From: Odiellus spinosus
Lineage: Eukaryota > Arthropoda > Arachnida > Opiliones > Phalangiidae
Assembly: GCA_963920705.1 (NCBI GenBank)
Contig: CAWUCO010000178.1
Coordinates: 64,501-128,500, forward strand
Length of the DNA stretch: 64,000 bases
Reading direction: 5' to 3'
Both the position numbers and the translations under genes were made by a program. The notes under the pieces were generated by a model, which was not told the DNA's origin, ran no database searches, and saw only the letters and a program-made list of their open reading frames with translations. Each line of letters opens with the position of its first letter. The stretch's first letter is position 1. Below are positions 21,106 through 33,616 of this stretch, piece by piece.

Positions 21106-22750
21106 ATTTCGCTAACCGTTTCTTTTATGATTCTTTTGACAAAAGATTTTACTTTATAATTTAATTTTAATTATTAACGATATATATTTAAGATTAATTT
21201 CATATTAGGTTATCAAGATTATTTTTCTGCACATTATGATATGATTATTTTTAATTTAATTTTAAGATTTACAGGAATTCGCTTAATTTTACATTAAAGC
21301 GAGCTTTTCAATGATTTTCCCGAGCTACAAATAGGAATTGAGTATCAATTTCGTGAAGATCGTTAACAAAAACGATTCAAAATATATGTCATTGAAAAAA
21401 TTACCGGTAGAATAAAATATATATTACATTCAAACTTAACCAAAGTTTAGAAAATATTTTAATCACAGAAACGTGGAATAGATCTTTCTTTGGATAAAAT
21501 AGATTTAACCAAAACCATCAATCATTTTACGACTAATATTTAATCCTTAAGTTATTATTTATCCATGTTTGAACCAAGATTATGGCTTAGGATAAATAAA
21601 ATTTGATATTGATGTCTAAATCCATGGAAACTTTCATATTTCCAATTTTCCTATCATAAAACCCTGTGGTTGATTCTCACACGTTCTGACACGTGATCAG
21701 GTCGCTTTCGCGCGGTCTTTTTCGTGAATGTACTTAATCCAGATAGTCGTACTTAGTGTATGGTTACAATCTCGAAGACCAGAATCTCATATACTTTTCC
21801 GACAATGTTGAATTGCAAGGTCTCCTTGTGAATTATATATATTATAATAATCTCTAAAGTTTTGTTAAATTTATGTCAGTGAAGTATTTGGTTTGATTTC
21901 ATCCTTCACTTACATTCAAATTTAACCATACTTTAGAGATTAGTTTAAAAACCAAAATCGTGTCTAAAATTGGTGATGAAATTATCGAATAAGATACTTT
22001 TGGCATGGTGATTCCGAAAAGAAATTAAAAAGCCGCAGTTCCATTTTTAGCTGACAGTGAAGACACGTAATGAAAAGATAATTATATCTTAATGTGCAGA
22101 AAAAATAAACTGAAAAACCTAATATGAAACTAATTAAAAATATGAGTTTAAAGAGCTCCAACTAGACTTTGAGTAGTATTTTCGGAAAGATCGTTAACGA
22201 AACGAATCAAAATACATATGCCAATGAAAACATACCAGTACAGTAAAAATGAATATAATATTCGCTGATATAATATGATTGATCCGATTTTATACTTAAA
22301 TTGATAATAATTTAATAAAATAAACAAATATGTAGAATATATATTTTACTCTACGGGTAATTTTTTCCATGCCATACATATTTTGAATCGTTTTTGTTAA
22401 CGATCTTCACGAAATTGATACTTAATTTCTATTTGGAGCTCGTGAAAATCATTGAAAAGCTCGCTTTAATGTAAAATTAAGTGAATTCCTGTAAATCTTA
22501 AAATGAACTTAAATTAAAAATAATCATATCATAATGTGCAGAAAAATAAGCTTTATAACCTGATATAAAATGAATCTTAAATATATATCGTTAATAGTTA
22601 AAATTAAATTATAAACTAAAATCTTTTGTCAAAAGAATCATAAAAGAAACGGTTAGCGAAATCCAGACTCTACGGCGCCTAAAGGTATGAGAGTTTAACA
22701 TGAGAGCCAACGAATACTAATCTCTCACTTTTCAATGGTGTCAAAGCTAC
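21030..22750. repeat. Long inverted repeat, arms ~420 bp
   Basis: 21030-21440 and 22330-22750 are inverted copies (aaacggttagcgaaatccag complement, gtgaagatcgttaacaaaaa and others). A third, partial direct copy of the gatcgttaac segment lies near 22180. The loop is AT-rich with no ORF. Confidence 0.8.
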
Positions 22751-22766
22751 GACGCTACGGACCTAG

Positions 22767-22982
22767 CCTCGACCCTAGTTGAATCCCTTCTAAAGCGTTT
22801 CTTGTTCAGTCTATCCGTTTAGTACCTATTAAAGGGGGGCTCGGAAACTAGAGGTGAATTTTAAAATCAGGTGCTTTTTTTGTAGGGGTTTGTACGGCTC
22901 TCGTTTTCGAGCCCCCTCTAATAGGTACTACACGGATAGACTGAGCAAGAAACGCTTTAGAAGGGATTCAGTAGGGTCGAGG
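22767..22982. repeat. 216-bp palindrome
   Basis: 22767-22849 (cctcgaccctagttgaatcc onward) and 22902-22982 are inverted with only a few mismatches, separated by about 55 bp. A (GA)n microsatellite follows at about 23024-23040. Confidence 0.85.
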
Positions 22983-23179
22983 ATTAAATAAAGATGTATA
23001 GGTACGTAGCATCGTGGAAACGGCAAAGAGAGAGAGAGAGTGAAAATGAAAACTCTTTCAATTTGACAGCGAGAGAACGAGCTTTGGCGCCAGATATTCT
23101 CGTATATGTGTTTGCAGCGCGCTTAAAGTTAGACTGCGTGTAGATCTCTTTGGCTTCTAGAAGCCTGATCGCAGCGTAG

Positions 23180-23612
23180 GCCCCTGGCTTCCAGCGCGCT
23201 GACTTGAATCCGAAGCGAGGCTAATACTTCATTCGCTAGCTTAGGTAGGAAGGGATGGGCCCATAACCCCATATATGCTTTAAGAAGAATGCATAATTCA
23301 GCGTGTGCCCTTTACAGCCCATCTATCCCTGGGTCTTTTTGCCTCGTGGAAACGAGATGAAGCCTTTGAGGGCGCTGAATTCTAATTCCGAGCGTCAAGC
23401 GAGTCTTTTTGAAGGACACACATTTTTGAGCTTTTCGATGACCTCTCATTTGCGAAGCCCCTAAAAGGCAGTGGTAAACGGCTTCAATGGTGTGGTGTAT
23501 TAAATAGAGATAGAAAGGTGCGTAGATTTGACAGCATTGACAAGTGAGAGATTAGTTTTCGTTGGCTCTCATGTTAAACTCTCATACCTTTAGGCGCCGT
23601 TGAGTCTCAATT
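23180..23612 (+). repeat. Direct repeat copy A' (~430 bp)
   Basis: A close copy of 20662-21105 with a small insertion near 23280 and a different indel near 23570. That region (ggctctcatgttaaact) matches the inverted arm at 22690-22710 better than copy A does. Confidence 0.8.
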
Positions 23613-24040
23613 TCAATAACCAAATACCTCTTTGGCATACAAACAAAGCTAGGAACTCATCTAACTCCAGGCATATTGGGTTGAGCTGGCTTCTCTCATT
23701 TGAGGCTTACTTTGTGTTGAAATCTCTTATGAGATATTGGATGAAAAAGAAGTATATAAGGCAGCTCTTTATACTCCATTCTCCACATTTTCTTGAGCAG
23801 TTTTTCAGTATCTCTCTGACAATTCTCTCTTCTCCATTCGTCAATTGTATTTTACCCGATAAATCCCTATTCCTTTAACGAGAGTGACGGTCTTTCTCGG
23901 ACGTTTTAGATTAAAGCGAACTATTATTTTAACGCGTGACGGTATTTATCGGAACTTTTTAGATTAAACGAACTATTACTTTAACGCGTTACGGTATTTC
24001 ACGGACTTTTAATTATCTGCCTCGTGCCATTCGTGAGCAT
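23613..24040 (+). other. Possible promoter/LTR remnant and a short tandem repeat
   Basis: A TATA-like element (gtatataaggcagc) lies near 23752. From 23879 to about 24010 there are two to three copies of a ~62-bp unit (gacggtctttctcggac, gttttagattaaagcg). Gypsy gag sequence starts just after. No matching LTR exists downstream. Confidence 0.35.
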
Positions 24041-24501
24041 CATGGTTAAACTATCAACAACAGCAACCTACGGCTGTATTATCGAATACATTTCAGCAAG
24101 TTCGACCTACCACTCCTGGTCCCTTTGAACAAGTACCTCAATATGAAACAGGATATATGATTCAACCACAACCAGCTCCTCAAACATATCCAGTAGTAGA
24201 ACAAAGGACAAGACAAACTCAGTCGAACACCGCTGGAAGAAGAACAGGACAATCAAATCTTCAAGGATCTCGAAGAATTCCATCAAGGTCACCAAGAATA
24301 ATTACTCCTTCATCTACTCGACCACAAGGACAATCATATCCGACGAGACCTACAGTTTTACAACCAAATCTTACTTGTTTCACCTGCAACGGAAGAGGTC
24401 ATCTCTCGAGAGACTGTCCATCAGTCAGAGCGACTCGTCCAGAAAACATCGGAGCGGGAGGCCAACAACTGGGCCAACGCCCTCCCGCGCCAAACCAATA
24501 G
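24041..24501 (+). pseudogene. Gypsy gag C-terminal fragment with zinc knuckle
   Basis: A Gln/Pro-rich then Arg/Ser-rich region is followed by a CCHC zinc knuckle of exact CX2CX4HX4C spacing (CFTCNGRGHLSRDC, about 24376-24417), which binds retroelement RNA. The capsid part is missing, so the gag is 5'-truncated at about 24040. The frame stops at 24501 and overlaps the pol frame in a different phase. Confidence 0.8.
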
Positions 24502-24559
24502 CCCAAACGAAAATCCATCGTATTGCATCAAGGCCTCAACTATCTCAATTAACAGCAAT

Positions 24560-25828
24560 ACGACGAAGACGGGGCTTGCAGAGAAGAAAACCTCATACTA
24601 TTACGACAATCTTCGAACATGGAAAACTGAACACCAGGATAGACAACGGAGCTGAAGTATCTATGATTAGTGCCGACCAATGGATGAAAATAAGACAGCA
24701 TAGAGGCGAGTCATATATCCCTTATGAGAAGATATCTGAATGTATCGTCATGGGTGATGAAAGATATACCTTCACTATAGGATCCATTCTCTTGGACTTG
24801 TTTTTGAGAATCAACAGAACCGGATGTTCACCCATGAATTCCATATCGTACCGTCTCTTTTATGCGATGCCATTCTTGGTCAAGATTTCTTAGAAGATTG
24901 GGGAATGAAAATTGATTTTAAAAATTTAACCTGCTCGATTCAAGGAGAAACTTTAAATTTCATCGGATGGTCCAGAGATAAAGGACCCCCATCTCCTATA
25001 ATGGTGAAAAATGTAACAGAAGCAGTCGAAGCGACCAATTTACCAGAACTACAGAAAAAGGAATTAAAGGATCTCTTACTAAACTTTCCGGATCTCTTCA
25101 GTGATAAATTAGGACATACAAGTCTAGTCGTACAAGAAATTCACACAGGAGATGCGAAACCGATAAATAAGAGAGCTTATAGAGTCAGCGGTGCCAAGAA
25201 ACGGCTTATCGAAGAACATATTTCTGTAATGTTAAAGGAAGGCATCATTCGACCATCTACCTCGCCATGGGCTTCTCCTATAGTCATCATTGAACAAGAT
25301 GATGGATCCGGAACCGGAAAAACGAAAACCAGGTTTTGTGTCGATCTCCGAGAAGTAAACGCAGTTTCAATAAAAGATCCTTACCCGATTCCTCGTATTG
25401 AAGAAACCCTAAACAAGATGGGAAAACCAAAATATGTTACAGCTCTGGATCTAAAAAGCGGATATTGGCAAGTCGAATTGGCTCCTGAAGCAAAACCGAA
25501 GACTGCCTTCATTACTCACGCTGGTAAATACGAGTTCAACGTATTAGCCTTTGGTTTATGCAACGCTTCGAGTACGTTCAAACGGTTAATGGATGAAATC
25601 TTCAGGGATAGCGAACCTTTTTCCATCGTAGTATATCTGGATGATATCCTTATTGCGTCCGAAACATGGGAAGAACACTTAAATGCATTGGAATACGTAA
25701 TGAATCGCCTGAAGAACGCTGGCTTAACACTCCAATTTAAGAAATGTCGTTTTGCCAAGCCCGAAGCCATTGTCCTAGGACATATCGTCAATGAAAATGG
25801 GATATTCATCGACCCGTCGAAGATATAA
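24560..25828 (+). pseudogene. Gypsy protease and reverse transcriptase
   Basis: The aspartic protease active site appears as IDNGAEVSMIS near 24638 (DNGA where DTGA/DSGA is usual) and its ILG motif as DAILGQDFL near 24865. The two halves lie in different frames, so a frameshift occurs near 24820. The reverse transcriptase follows with SPWASPIVI, FCVDLREVNAV, LDLKSGYWQVEL, and the catalytic YLDD box (about 25634). A TAA at 25826-25828 stops the frame after GIFIDPSKI; the RNase H frame continues directly after it in the same phase. Confidence 0.9.
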
Positions 25829-27567
25829 GTCATTCAAGATTTTCCAAGACCAAAAACCCTAAAACAAGTGCAAAGATTCTTGGGTATGGCCGGTTGGCAA
25901 CATCGCTTTATTCCGAATTTCTCAGAGATAGTAGCTCCAATTAACCATCTAAAAAAGAAGAATATACCAATTCGTTGGGGAGAAGATCAAGATAAAGCCT
26001 TCCAACAGATAAAAGATGCTATTGCCTCAGCTCCATCGTTAGCTCCGTACAAAGCGGATATACCTTGTATTCTAACAACCGACGCTTCTGGTACAGGATT
26101 AGGAGCGATGTTGTCTCAAATACAAGAAAACGTTGAAGTACCTATAGCATATGCTAGTCGAAGATTATTCAAAGCTGAATCCAACTATAGCAACAGAGAA
26201 CGAGAATGTCTAGCAATCTATTGGGCAGTTGGATATTTTAGACCATATTTGGAAACGCTTCCGTTTACCGTAATTACGGACCACAAGGCTTTACAGAGGC
26301 TATTCACCCTCAAAGAACCACATGCAAGATTGGTGAAATGGGCTATGTACCTACAGAAATTCGATTTTAAAATCCTGCACAAAAAAGGAGTAGAAAATGT
26401 CGTAGCAGACGCCTTATCTCGAGCCCCTCTGGAATTGTTGGTGATGCCACTTCATGGATTATCCACTTCTGAAGAGTCTCTACGAATCTCAGACAACGAA
26501 GAAAATAGAGAAAATCCAAGGGAGAATGTTTTACCTCCGTTTCCACATGCAAATTTCCACATCTTCAATAGAAATGAAATCATTACTGCACAGCGAGAAG
26601 ATCCAAGCATGGAAGAAATTATCGAACGATTATCAAGAGAAAATGCTCCCGAAGACAGAATGTACATACGACGAAATAATCTCGTATACAGAAGAGAAAT
26701 AGGCAGACATCCTGAGCGAATCTATCTTCTCACAAGACTACGACAAGAATCTCTACGCTTACTACATGATCACCCTCTTGCTGGTCACCGTGGAAGAGAT
26801 AAAACGATAGCAAAAATAGAAGCCAGATTCTGGTGGCCCACCTTACGAGCTGACGTCACGAAATATGTCAAAGAATGTCTATTGTGTCAGCAGTATAAGA
26901 TCCGAAACACTCGTACTCCGGGACTAATAAAGTCGACTGAACCAACAGCTCCATGGGACAAAATTGGCGTGGATATAATGGGTCCATTCCCGACCAGTCG
27001 AAAGGGATATCGATATTTGATAGTATTCGGTGATTATATGACCAAATATGTCGAACTGGTTCCTCTAGTCGCTATGACTGCTGACGCTTGTGCAAGAGCT
27101 CTAAAAAAGGTCATCTGTCGATGGGGAGCTCCCAAGCAAATACTTAGTGATCGTGGAACTCAATTTGTCTCCACTCTATGGAAGGATACTTCCAAGTTAT
27201 TTCGAATAACTCCTGTTTATACCACTCCGTACTATCCTCCATCGGATCTGACTGAAAGAGTCAATCGAGTTCTAGGAGAAACGATATCTATTTATGTCGG
27301 AAATAACCATCGTACGAAACTCTGAATTCATTAGCTTTTGCTATAAACTCCACTCCTCACGACACCACAAGACGTTCTCCATTTTACTTGAATATGGGAC
27401 GAGAACCCAGGCTTCCATGGGATTTAGACATCGGAATGCCTATAGAGGAGTTTGAAGATCGATCAGAAACCACACCGCCATTTAATGTCAGAGATTTCAT
27501 ACCGGGACGAAGCACTAGAACACGAAACAACATCAAGCCGCCTGCACGCTACCCTAATGACTACTAA
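25829..27567 (+). pseudogene. Gypsy RNase H and integrase
   Basis: The frame resumes after the 25828 stop with QRFLGMAGWQHRFIPNFSE (RT thumb). RNase H follows (LTTDASGTGLGAML, ESNYSNRERECLAI, TDHKALQRL, VADALSRAP). The integrase has the HHCC zinc domain (HDHPLAGHRG with CLLCQQ) and the catalytic core: DIMGPFP (Asp), LSDRGTQF (Asp) and a TERVNRVLGE block with the Glu. A frameshift near 27325 moves the C-terminal part into another frame, which ends at 27565-27567. The element is dead. Confidence 0.9.
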
Positions 27568-27601
27568 TGCCATGGAGGGAAGGATGGATGGAAAACAAAA
27601 A

Positions 27602-27887
27602 TGAACATTATTATAGGGGAAAAGAAAGATTTTATATATGTAACTAGCTCTTGAATATAGACATGTAAATAGCACTTTAAATATGTAAATAGATCTTTAA
27701 ACAATAGACTTAAAATAGACTAAAAGATAAGTGGCGGTAATAAAGAAGATGAAAAATATATTAGATTAAGTATAAAAACTGATAACAATCGAGAGGAGCA
27801 CTCACTCTCTCGCGCTAGATGTTTAACTGAAGTCAATAAACTTATCGTGCTTTAATTTGCCTTGTGTCGTCATTGCTACCTATAACA
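27602..27887 (+). other. Putative 3' LTR of the plus-strand gypsy element
   Basis: A purine-rich tract (ggagggaaggatggatgg) precedes a TG at 27602. Inside are a TATA box (tataaaa near 27771) and AATAAA (about 27835), and it would end CTATAACA at 27887. No 5' copy survives to confirm it. Confidence 0.45.
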
Positions 27888-29354
27888 AGACCCAGAGTTT
27901 GTTAAAGGAACGGATGACCTCAAGGAAGGAAAAAAAAAGGGAGGCCGACTTCTTAGGAGAAATTCCTCCAGATTACCCTCTCCAAGCATCACCGAAAGTA
28001 TACTCATCCAGTCGGGAAACTATTCCTTTTGAAGAAGAGGAACCCTCGAGAAAAATTAAAGGAACCTCCCACGTTACAGAGAATATAGAAATATAACGCC
28101 CAGGAACTTCTACTTCGGTAAACGAATTACCTTCTATAAATGCAGAGGAAGGAACCGTACGACCCTTACAAAATTCTTCAAGTGACCTAAGTTTCCAAAG
28201 AATGACTGCAGTTCAACACCCGTCAATTAATCCAGAACATTCCGTCAGGCCAAAAGTCCGCTTAGGCCCAGAAAAATTGAGAATATCTCCAGATCGTGAA
28301 ATTAAAAATATTGTAATTTCTAAACAACCAGTAAGCGGACCAAAGGCGACAGAAGAGACCTCTCTCTTGGAATGGGAACGGTCAAAATCACAGAGTCCTG
28401 AATTTAAGTTACCACGAAGAAGTGAACCGTCCGAACATACTAAAGCTCTTCAATGTAGCGATGTCCGGCTATTAACTACTAGACTTCCCATGCAATACAC
28501 CATCTTCACGAATGACGAAAACTCCCCAAATGAAGGCCCAACGATGGTTTCCGGAACTATTCTGATGGGACCCCCAGAGAACCAAGATTCTATCCAAGAT
28601 CCAAACACCACCATCAATTTTAAATAAAATTCTGTTTTTATTTTACTAATCACGTGTCATCTTCGTAAACTTTTTAACCTTTTAACACTATAATTTACCG
28701 TGATAAATAATGAGTATTAATCTATTTGTTCCAAACACCACTATTATAGCAAAATTAACAACATCCTCTCTGACGCCTTCAAGATCAATTCAATCTATGG
28801 GACAACAAATCGTCACTTCCTCTCGCCAACATTATAGACAAAATATTTCATCAAATTTTGATTCTCTCCCGATTACGGCGTATGGAATACTCCCCGTCCC
28901 CTATAATAAAACGATTGAAGTATCACTAGAAGACAGACGAACTCCACCACCTTTACAAGTAACGGCTCCTCTGGGAAGAGCATTTTTTCCCATCGCTTGG
29001 CCAAATATGACTAGACGGGAAGAAGCCTGTTGGTATCCCGTAAACACATCAAGGTTGGCCAATAGTTCGACCACCAGGAAAAGACCAACCATGCGTAGAA
29101 TGTGGAGTGTTTGGGAAACACTTTGCCACGTGGTGTCCCCAAAAATTTTACAGAAAAAGCCGCCTCGAAGAGATGAAACGAAGAAGACGCTACCCTTCGA
29201 AGCAAGAGGATTGGAGCGTAATCCACGAGACCCACCTAGTGGAGGAGCCCCAGCTCAATCGATTTAACGAACTTTCCAAAGATTTCAACAAACTATTATT
29301 TTGTTACAAACTCATGTATCATATTTTTCCATAACAAAATTTTGCGGGGGAGAA
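27888..29354 (+). pseudogene. 3' ORFs of an LTR retroelement, with zinc-knuckle-like motif
   Basis: Two open stretches with no recognised fold. 27900-28627 encodes a hydrophilic Ser/Pro/Glu-rich protein interrupted by one stop (28094-28096). 28710-29330 encodes a second protein; in its +1 frame near 29090-29140 lies a CVECGVFGKHFATWC motif, close to a CCHC knuckle but with five rather than four residues before the His. A purine tract (gcgggggagaa) and an LTR start immediately follow, so this is the 3' end of a retroelement. The minus-strand gypsy element has a comparable ORF in the same place. It could also be a decayed gag. Confidence 0.45.
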
Positions 29355-29527
29355 TGCAACGGACGCCCCACACGCTAGCCGAATTTTGCCCCTAAACTAT
29401 CCCAACTTTAAACAAAATATAATTTTCTGATGTCTCGCCCTAAATAAAACCCCATATCACCAAGATCTACCCGAAAAAACGTACCCGAGAACGGGTCAAA
29501 TTTATTCGCGGTGTGGCGCCCGTTGCA
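29355..29527 (+). other. 173-bp LTR
   Basis: It starts TGCAACGGACGCC and ends GGCGCCCGTTGCA, so the TG...CA ends extend into a 13-bp imperfect inverted repeat. A polypurine tract lies directly before it and an AATAAA is at about 29442. No second copy was found. Confidence 0.65.
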
Positions 29528-29930
29528 GAGAAAAAAAAAAAAAAGTTAATAATTTTGAGAGTTCAAAAAAGTTCAGGCAGAAGAGTTTTGGATCTCCATA
29601 GGATGAGGCGAAAGGGTTGTCTCTCTAAACATTTTTTGGATTCTTAAAACTATAGGCCCTAAGTAAAGGAAAAAACTTTTGTCGGTCGACGATTCGCGTT
29701 AATTTCCATTTTGTTAAATCCTACCATGCCTCGAATCTTTAAAGATATAAGTTCAAGTACATCAAGTGATCAAGACGAAACAGGGGTAAGTCGTTCACAT
29801 TAGAATAAAATAAAATTTAAAACAAAGGAAGGGGTAGAACTAAGTGTTGGGTTACATAGCTGTACTCGTTCCTAATCCCGCCAAACAGAGGGATTCCGTA
29901 CGGGAAACGGTTACAAGGTATTATGCAAAT
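29528..29930. other. Spacer between two retroelements
   Basis: It begins with an A-rich run. A short frame at 29727 (ATG, ~20 codons, Ser/Asp-rich) ends in a GT-AAGT donor-like site, resembling a leader exon, but nothing downstream supports it. Confidence 0.3.
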
Positions 29931-30829
29931 CTATAAATAAAGTTCGTCACGTCGACGAGGCAGAAAGGCAGCTGGTACTGGCAACTCTGTTACGAAGATA
30001 CGTCCAAATCCATGCGCCAATCGTTGATGATTCGTGCGCGGTACGCGTCGAGGGCAGGTGCACTTCCGGACACGATGACCGTGTCCACCATATCTATAAC
30101 AATTGATCACGGTAGGTTGTTCTAGCACAGATTGACTACGAGGTCTGATTGGTTGACTACGAAGCCCCTGATTAGGTGCCATATTTTCTTTTCTAACTGG
30201 TTGACGACGAGGCCTCTGCTCAGAGTACCTTAATGGTCGCTTACCCTGTTTAGTAGGATGAGGTGCTGGATTGGTTATGGTGAAGAGTAACTGTCCATCC
30301 GTACTGGTCCCTTTCCTACCAGTGATGATATTAAACGTTTCTCTTTCCAAGGAGACATACGCCTTTTCGTCTGGCTTATAGAAGCCTGCATAAATTATTT
30401 TATAATTTCCTTTCACTGGCGACTCCAATCGAACGTATCCCTCTTCCACTACTACATCTTCAAGACCACCGTACGTTGCTTGTAATCCCTGGGCGTCGAC
30501 TGAACGAAAACTAACGCCTTCCAGAAGAGGAACCAAGGTGGTATTGGAACATTCGGATACCTCTGCTTTTATTTGTACCCGTCGAGGGCCAACCAAAACC
30601 GTAAACCACTATCAAGAAAAATTGTCATTAATGTATACAATATCAATAATATCGGCCCATTACATCTGGCCAGCGTCCCTAAACCTCTCTTATACCGTAG
30701 GGGCACCTGAGATGGGTGTAGGTTTAAACAAAAAATAATCTTTAGAGAGCGAAGTTGAATACTCGGGATACTGAAAGAGAAACCGATCCACATCGGGAAA
30801 AGAGCGTACGGAAACCAACCGCCCATCAC
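29931..30829 (-). pseudogene. 3' ORF of minus-strand gypsy with degenerate zinc knuckle
   Basis: The main frame (30596-29931, 221 residues) lies downstream of the integrase. It has an all-beta-looking N-terminal half, a basic Arg/Pro/Gln-rich middle and a knuckle-like CYRYGGHGHRVRKC near the C terminus, in which the second Cys is replaced by Tyr. An upstream frame (30829-30569) may be its N-terminal part or pol remnant. I do not recognise the protein; an RNA-binding accessory role is inferred only from the knuckle. Confidence 0.5.
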
Positions 30830-30949
30830 AATGTAATAATTTATAAGAAACGGCGTGAGTAAGGTTGCCTATAGGTGCTTTTCTTTTAACTACGTCCCGA
30901 ACAAATCCAACAGCAAATGGTTTAAGAAGACCTAGAATCCTCCTCTACC

Positions 30950-33581
30950 GAATCATGTTCTACCGCCGGATCTTCCACTTGTATGAGGGACCCATCGAGG
31001 GGGTGGGGAACCGGACCATACACCCTGGCGGGAGAGTCAGAGGAGCCAACACATGTTTAATCTTCAGCATACAACATAGGTGATGCCATAGTGCCGAAGT
31101 AAATTGGGGACCATTATCGGAACATATTGCTTCCGGTGAGCCATGACGAGACACATTGTACAAGAATGTTACCAATGGTCATCGCCGTAATATTTCGTAC
31201 GGCAAAGATCTCGACATATTTAGTAAAATAGTCCACAATGACGACCAAAAAAACGATTCTGATATTGTGTTAACGGAAGCGGCCCCATCATATCGATCCC
31301 AATAAGCTGGTTCGTACCATAAGAGGATGTATTAGAAATCATTTTTCCAGGTGTTTGCGTATTCCTGGACTTCTACTGTTGACAAATTAAGCAGTTCCTG
31401 ACATACTTCCGTATGAGAGGGCGAAAATTAGGAAAATAAAAACGTCCCAAAATTCGTCGTTCTGTGGCCAAACCTCCACGATGTCCGGAAATAGGATGAT
31501 TATGGTAAAGATCAAACAGTCTGTCATGCAAAGCTGCAGGAAGGACTCGTTTCAATCCTTTATGAGCAGTACTCTTCCTATAAATAATATCATTCTGTAA
31601 AACGTAGAGAGCATGATCCCTACCGGCTCGGAGATTCAACAATATAGGTGACCATATAGGATCATTTTCTTGAGCCTGGCGAAGATCACGATCTGTTATC
31701 GGTTCCACTTGGTGTTGGTCATCAGCCAAAAAGGCCGCTAGGAAGGTCTTTATGGGAACAGCGTTCTCCTTTCCAAGATCCCGTACGGGTCTAGATAATG
31801 CGTCAGCGACCCTATTAGCTTTACCGGCACAATGAACGACATCGAAATTGTATTCTTGCAGTTCAATAGCCCATCTGAGTAATTTACTTTTCTGATTACG
31901 AAGGCTAAATAGCCAAGTCAAAGCTTGGTGGTCTGTTACTACCGCAAAGTGTTGTCCCTCCAAATAATGATGGAACTTTGCAATAGATTTCACAATAGCG
32001 AGGCATTCCTTTTCAGGTATACTATAATTTGCTTCTGCCCCTTGAAAAGATCTACTATAATAGGCCAACGGGACTTCCTGGTTATCCTGTATTTGGGATT
32101 GCATAGCGCCCACAGCGTAATCGCTTGCGTCCGTAGTCAGGATAAATTCTGTTTGAGGATCTGGTACATGTAAGCAGACAGCATCCGCTATCCTATTCTT
32201 AATATTGGTAAAAGATTCTTGTTGATGATTTCCCCATTCCCAAACTGCATCCTTCTTGCATAATTTTTGAAGTGGGGCGATAATATCCGTCCTGTGTGGA
32301 ATAGATTTCGCGTGCCATTTGACCATACCCAAGAAGGTACTTAATTCGGACCAATTACGCGGAGCCTTGAAATTTCGAATCTACTGCCCTTTGTCCTCGT
32401 CTATAGAAATACCTTCGCGGGAAACCTTATAGCCCAAGAGTTTTACCTCGTCGCAAGCAATATCACATATAGAAAGTTTCAACGTTAGACCAGCTTGTCG
32501 AAGTCGATCTAGATCATATTTCATAGCCTGCAAGTGTTCAGCCCAGGTCTTTGAGGTAATAATGTCATCCAAATAGACAACAATTCCCAAATGTTTTCCA
32601 TGACGTAAAACCCTGTCCATAAGCCTTTGAAAGGTGGAGGGGGTGTTTTTGAGACCGAAAGGCCTAACCTTGAAATGAAACTTTCCTCGGTGGGATACAA
32701 ATGCTGTATACTTGGCACTCTGTGGATCCATTGGAACTTCCCAATACCCAGCTCGAAGATCGAATTTCGAGATATATTTCGGTTGAATCATAGTATCGAG
32801 CAAATCATCGATAATAGGCAAGGGGTAAAGATCACTTTGCGTAATCAGGTTCAATTTACGATAATCCACACAAAAACGCTTTCCCCCATCTTTCTTATTA
32901 ACTATGACTACCGGACTTGCATAAGGACTTTCCGATGGTACGATTACACCCAACTGGAGCATTTCCTCAATTTGATCTTCAATTACCTTTTTAGTTGACG
33001 GCCCAGCTCGGGTCCCGCATCCGGATCCACTTTTAATTTATGCTTGGCCCTGTTCTATCAGTAACTACATCCGGGTATTGTTTCAATAGCTCTAGTAGTG
33101 CGTCCCTTTCTTCAGGAAGTACCGTCCACCCAATGCTGGATTCAACTTGACCGACAATGGTATCTGGCATTATTTCCAGGGTTTGGTGTGGTTCTGGCAT
33201 GTCATACATCGGAACAGATTTATGCTCGATAGTCATGACATCATTTCCCCAATCTGTGATAACCTTACGATTTTTTAAATAATTGGTTCCAAGTATAAGA
33301 TTGTAAGGTGAGTATTCCAGGACCTCAAAATCCAGTTCCCCCATATCAAGGTTATTTTCTAAACAAACAGGAAGCCGAATTCTTCCAACTAAGGGTACAT
33401 CTTCGACATAACTGGTTGCACCCATATCTCGATAACGGGTCATCTTATGGGCCAATTTTGGGTTCTTCAAATATTTAACACTAATAAAACAATGGTTTGA
33501 TCCACAATCTGAAAAAGCTAAATCTGTTACATCATTCATTCTTATCTTAACACCCCAACCAGATCCTGATGCAAAAGTCAC
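30950..33581 (-). pseudogene. Minus-strand gypsy pol: protease, RT, RNase H, integrase
   Basis: Protease: FSDCGSNHCFIS (DCGS active site) near 33500 and NLILGTNYL near 33290; that frame ends at 33033. RT: SPYASPVVIVNKKDGG, FCVDYRKLNLI and YLDD (about 32578) in 32962-32381. RNase H: LTTDASDYAVGAM, TDHQALTWLF and VADALSRPV in 32332-31373. The integrase zinc domain ends CLICQQ at 31373. The core follows in shifted frames: GIDMMGPLPL (about 31300) and CSDNGPQFTSAL (about 31130), with a corrupted region where the catalytic Glu should be. The RT/RNase H junction contains a stop and frame change near 32380. Confidence 0.9.
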
Positions 33582-33616
33582 AGGGGATTGGTACTTACGG
33601 CGAGATCGATACCCTG

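Noticed and set aside
20662-23612. LTR retrotransposon bounded by A and A'
   Set aside because: There is no TG...CA ends, primer site, purine tract or coding domain, so I kept it as unclassified repeats.
28710-29330. Retroviral env gene
   Set aside because: There is no signal peptide, furin-like site or transmembrane segment; a zinc-knuckle-like motif is present instead.
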